In this document: in pieces, positions 4,696-6,908 of the stretch
How the letters are laid out: every line of letters begins with the position of its first letter
Numbering within the stretch: position 1 is the first letter of the stretch
NCBI GenBank assembly: GCA_045658965.1
Contig: JAZOVZ010000016.1
Span: 1 to 6,908 of the forward strand
DNA: 6,908 nucleotides
Reading direction: 5' to 3'
From: SVQP01 sp045658965
Lineage (GTDB): Bacteria > Bacillota > Clostridia > Oscillospirales > CAG-272
The notes under the pieces: model-generated
Databases searched by the model: none
What the model was told of the DNA's origin: nothing
Seen by the model: the letters and a program-made list of their open reading frames with translations, nothing else
Made by a program: the position numbers and the translations under genes

Positions 4696-5787
4696 TTACA
4701 GATTCGCATCGGCATAGTAGTAGACCACGCCGTCAATAGTGATCGTTCCTGTTGCGGGAGTATCACGCATAGCGGGGCGATAGTCCGCCAACGCTGTCGG
4801 CCTTTTGTCCGCACCAGAAAACAGCTGATAGTACCGCTGACACTTCGCCAGTTCCTCGCCATAGTCCGGAATCTCGTTCAGCACCCACTTCCCGCTGCTG
4901 TCCTGATGGGCAAGGGTCTGGACGCTTCCAAGCTCCAGCTTTACCGCCGCAACGGTCATTTCTCCACCGGACGGTACCTTCATCTGCGCCCTCAACTCGC
5001 CGTCTGTGGACTCGAACAAAGCGAAATACCGTCCTGCTGCTCCGGAGGTGTCAAGTGTGGCGAGCGCAACAACCGTGTCCTGCCCCGGCGGTGTTTCCGG
5101 GATCTTACCTGTTCTGTACGCAAAACTTCCATCGCTCAGCAAAATAGATACCGTAACGATTTTCCCATACAGAACTGCAGGATGTTCCAAAGTCTGACGA
5201 ATAACGCCGAGATCCCCTCCAGCCCCGCTATGCGCCAATGTGATACCTTCTTTTCCGACTGGAAGGCTTGTATTTGCCGTTAGAATCCGCCAACGGTCAA
5301 CCGTGTAGCCGATGGCTGTGTAGGTCGTATTTTTCCGCTGATTGACGGCGTTCTTGAAATAGGCATTGTGCAGAAGTTGAGGATTAGGACGCTGCGCCAG
5401 CACCTTGCCCATTTCTGCGCTCAGCGCCGCACTCGTGCCGCCTGTGGTCAGGTCATTGATAATGAGCGTGTCACCGGCAGGGAGGTTATTCAAAGCCGCC
5501 TGCACGCCGGAAAGTGCGCTCTGCGCGGCCGTCTTTGCCCCTTCTGCGGTATCTGCGGAACTCTTTGCCGCCGCCGCTTGTCTTGCCGCTTGCGCCGCAT
5601 ATGTTGCCGCAGTTTCCGCAATAGGAGATACTGACTGCTGCGCGTACTGCTTCATCTGTGCGCCGGTGACATACACCGAGCTGCCTTGCAGCTCACCGGG
5701 CATTTTGAAGTCATCGTAAATGTCCGGTGCGGCAGGAAGATCCTCGACCTTGACCGATGAAAGCTCGCCTGTAGTTTTATCAGCCAT
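4696..5787 (-). CDS. tail fibre / receptor-binding protein
   Basis: This 363-residue protein probably forms the distal tail fibre that contacts the host surface. An N-terminal attachment region (1-50, LPAAPDIYDDFKMPGELQGS) is followed by an Ala-rich coiled coil (about 55-100), then LTTGGTSAALSAEMGKVL (113-130), a segment common in Firmicutes tail fibres. A carbohydrate-binding-like jelly-roll follows (about 136-290: LLHNAYFKNAVNQR, YTVDRWRI, and the closing VKLELGS). The tail has YGEELAKCQRYYQLF, a hallmark of this fibre class, and ends RPAMRDTPATGTITIDGVVYYYADANL-like in a strand-rich tip (337-363, quoted from 338). The start at 5785-5787 follows GAGGTG and overlaps the previous gene by 8 nt. 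The section after the QRYY motif is rather short. Binding partner and sugar specificity cannot be read from sequence. Confidence 0.88.
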   Translation of the reverse strand: MADKTTGELSSVKVEDLPAAPDIYDDFKMPGELQGSSVYVTGAQMKQYAQQSVSPIAETAATYAAQAARQAAAAKSSADTAEGAKTAAQSALSGVQAALNNLPAGDTLIINDLTTGGTSAALSAEMGKVLAQRPNPQLLHNAYFKNAVNQRKNTTYTAIGYTVDRWRILTANTSLPVGKEGITLAHSGAGGDLGVIRQTLEHPAVLYGKIVTVSILLSDGSFAYRTGKIPETPPGQDTVVALATLDTSGAAGRYFALFESTDGELRAQMKVPSGGEMTVAAVKLELGSVQTLAHQDSSGKWVLNEIPDYGEELAKCQRYYQLFSGADKRPTALADYRPAMRDTPATGTITIDGVVYYYADANL

Positions 5788-5971
5788 CCTGCTTCACCTC
5801 ATCTTTCTCCTTTTTCGCATCCTTCGCATCCTTGACCAACTTCTCCAGAGCGGCGTATCCTGCCCGGAGTTCCTGCTTTACCATGGCCATGCGCTCGACA
5901 TTTTCACCGTTGACGGGAATAGTGCTGAGAATGTCAAAGCCTCTGCTGAAATGCTGCATTGCTGTTTTCAT
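5780..5971 (-). CDS. small helical protein between tail protein and tail fibre
   Basis: This 63-residue protein starts at ATG 5969-5971, with AAGGAGG 5 nt upstream, 10 nt after the previous stop. An upstream in-frame start at 6016 would lie inside the previous gene and has no ribosome site, so it is rejected. The sequence is mostly helical: KTAMQHFSRGFDILSTIP, then VERMAMVKQELRAGYAALEKL, ending in a lysine/aspartate-rich tail (KDAKDAKKEKDEVKQDG). No signal peptide, membrane segment or known motif is visible. Because it is coupled by an 8-nt overlap to the tail-fibre gene, a role in fibre folding or attachment is plausible, but unproven. Confidence 0.78.
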   Translation of the reverse strand: MKTAMQHFSRGFDILSTIPVNGENVERMAMVKQELRAGYAALEKLVKDAKDAKKEKDEVKQDG

Positions 5972-5981
5972 AAAAACCTCC

Positions 5982-6908
5982 TTATGCGCTCGCAGCGTCT
6001 TCCAGTTCCCGAACACGCCTCAGAAGATCGCCCATAGATGTTCCCGCGGCATGCACATCCGCCCAGCTGTATAAAGCCGTACCCAGCGTCAGCGTTGCAT
6101 CTGCCGGATAAAACGCCGAGCTGTTCAGTGCGGCAACCACATTCGCCACATCGCCGCCGAGAGAGAACTGAATACTGCCAACGCTGGACAGCGCCAGCTC
6201 CTGACCGCAGACGACCTGAGTGATGTGTCTGCCAAAGTCATCGGAGTAGGACATGCGTGCCGCCCACTCGGTGCAGACCATTTCGGAATTTTCGTAAGCG
6301 TCTCTGAGTCCTATGCCAGATGTGTTTCCGTAAAATCCGCTGTCGTAGCCCAGATAGCCGCCGATAGCGTTGCTGTACTCTCCGTTGTAAACAGCAAGAA
6401 AACCGCCCAGATGCATCGCGTCGGAATAGATTGAATTCGATTCAATGCCCCTGCCAGAGATTTTCACCTCACCAAATTCGTCTTTAACGGTCAATCCTTC
6501 CAGAGCGGAGATTCTAACAGAAACCTTTCCAACATCCGCTTCAATCTCTTCGGTCGAAAGCTCCAGCCCTGCAATGTTTCCCTCTGCGTCTTCAAGCCGT
6601 ACTCCGAATCTTGCCGCTTCCAGCTCCAGAGCGCCGATATTTCCCTCTGCGTCCTGCACACGTCCGCTGATCGCGTCGAGATCCACCTCGAGGTAGGAGA
6701 TCGCATCCTCCGCGCCCTGTACTTCCTGCCGGATGCTGTCCAGCTCGATGTTGACAGAGGCGGACAACCCGTTGAGATCGTCCGCAACCTCCAACCGGAT
6801 CTGCTCTGCGGTTTTGGTAATGGACGATCGCACGCCGGCAATCTGACGGTTTATCATCTGCGACATGGGACCTCCCATGGGATATCCGTCCTCAAGCTCA
6901 GCTTTTCC
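5982..6908 (-). CDS. minor tail protein, C-terminal part (5' end outside window)
   Basis: The frame is open from the window edge (GKAELEDGYPMGGPM) with no upstream stop, and the ATGs at 6878 and 6866 lack well-spaced ribosome sites. This is therefore read as the end of a larger tail protein, possibly the tail-tip or endopeptidase-tail type common before fibre genes. After SSITKTAEQIRLEVADDLNG, a run typical of such tail proteins, come three tandem 21-residue coiled-coil units, two sharing DAEGNI. The middle (VKDEFGEVKISGRGIESNS onward) is beta and Gly/Ser/Tyr-rich. The end (FYPADATLTLGTALYSWADV, then a short leucine/arginine helix RRVRELEDA) resembles the tip segment just before S74-type chaperone domains, but no such chaperone is present. 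The stop is at 5982-5984. Confidence 0.85.
   Translation of the reverse strand, partial: GKAELEDGYPMGGPMSQMINRQIAGVRSSITKTAEQIRLEVADDLNGLSASVNIELDSIRQEVQGAEDAISYLEVDLDAISGRVQDAEGNIGALELEAARFGVRLEDAEGNIAGLELSTEEIEADVGKVSVRISALEGLTVKDEFGEVKISGRGIESNSIYSDAMHLGGFLAVYNGEYSNAIGGYLGYDSGFYGNTSGIGLRDAYENSEMVCTEWAARMSYSDDFGRHITQVVCGQELALSSVGSIQFSLGGDVANVVAALNSSAFYPADATLTLGTALYSWADVHAAGTSMGDLLRRVRELEDAASA
6534..6722 (-). repeat. three 63-nt repeats coding 21-residue coiled-coil units
   Basis: Three consecutive 63-base units encode VQGAEDAISYLEVDLDAISG-R, VQDAEGNIGALELEAARFGV-R and LEDAEGNIAGLELSTEEIEA-D. Two units keep tttccctctgcgtc at 6577-6590 and 6640-6653, exactly 63 nt apart. Each unit is three heptads. 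The first unit is the most diverged. Confidence 0.75.

Noticed and set aside
4087..5283. 398-codon open frame on the plus strand
   Set aside because: It lies opposite the tail-fibre, XkdW-position and XkdX genes, which have good ribosome sites, family features and tight spacing. It has no recognisable domain and is a shadow of GC-rich coding DNA.
4696..5787. Diversity-generating retroelement target at the tail-fibre end
   Set aside because: No template repeat, reverse transcriptase or adenine-biased variable region was seen in the window.
6866..6878. True start of the minor tail protein inside the window
   Set aside because: The frame stays open to the window edge and the nearby purine runs are badly spaced, so a partial gene is more likely.
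1..6908. CRISPR array, tRNA, integrase or attachment site
   Set aside because: No regularly spaced repeats, cloverleaf or recombinase motif was found by eye.

Overview
This window is a stretch of tailed-phage DNA, from a phage or prophage. All fifteen genes lie on the minus strand and read from right to left. The small genes are tightly packed, with strong purine-rich ribosome binding sites and 4-17 bp overlaps. The late-gene order resembles the PBSX/xkd-type siphophage or tail-module order of Firmicutes. The moderately high GC, the tail-fibre type and the M15 endolysin with its SLH-like tail suggest a phage of a gut Clostridia host (Oscillospiraceae or Lachnospiraceae type). That host assignment is inferred from protein style, not from a database search.

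Right part (6908 to about 4189): distal tail and host recognition. It begins with the C-terminal part of a large minor tail protein, which enters from outside the window and carries three 21-residue coiled-coil repeats. A 63-residue helical protein follows, then a 363-residue tail-fibre or receptor-binding protein, a 118-residue protein in the XkdW position, and a 44-residue XkdX-family protein that is easy to miss.

Middle part (4148 to 2341): lysis. An XhlA-like coiled-coil protein with one membrane helix, a two-helix membrane protein and a three-helix holin-like protein lead into a zinc-dependent M15 endolysin without a signal peptide. These genes are joined by a 4-nt gap and then by 14- and 17-nt overlaps. 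A 91-residue helix-turn-helix protein follows and ends directly at a strong intrinsic terminator (2299-2336).

Left part (2264 to 1): a module of five small genes with no function I can name. It encodes a Pro/Gln-rich-headed protein, a 77-residue helical protein, a Gly/Cys-rich protein with a short hydrophobic segment, a Cys-rich beta-type protein and an Arg/Gly/Asp-rich protein cut by the window edge. Both larger gaps in this module hold notable RNA structure. The gap before the Gly/Cys-rich gene has a long imperfect inverted repeat that would pair the upstream stop-codon region with the ribosome binding site and start codon. The gap after it has two overlapping, mutually exclusive hairpins. 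This module and its leader structures are the least explained part of the window.
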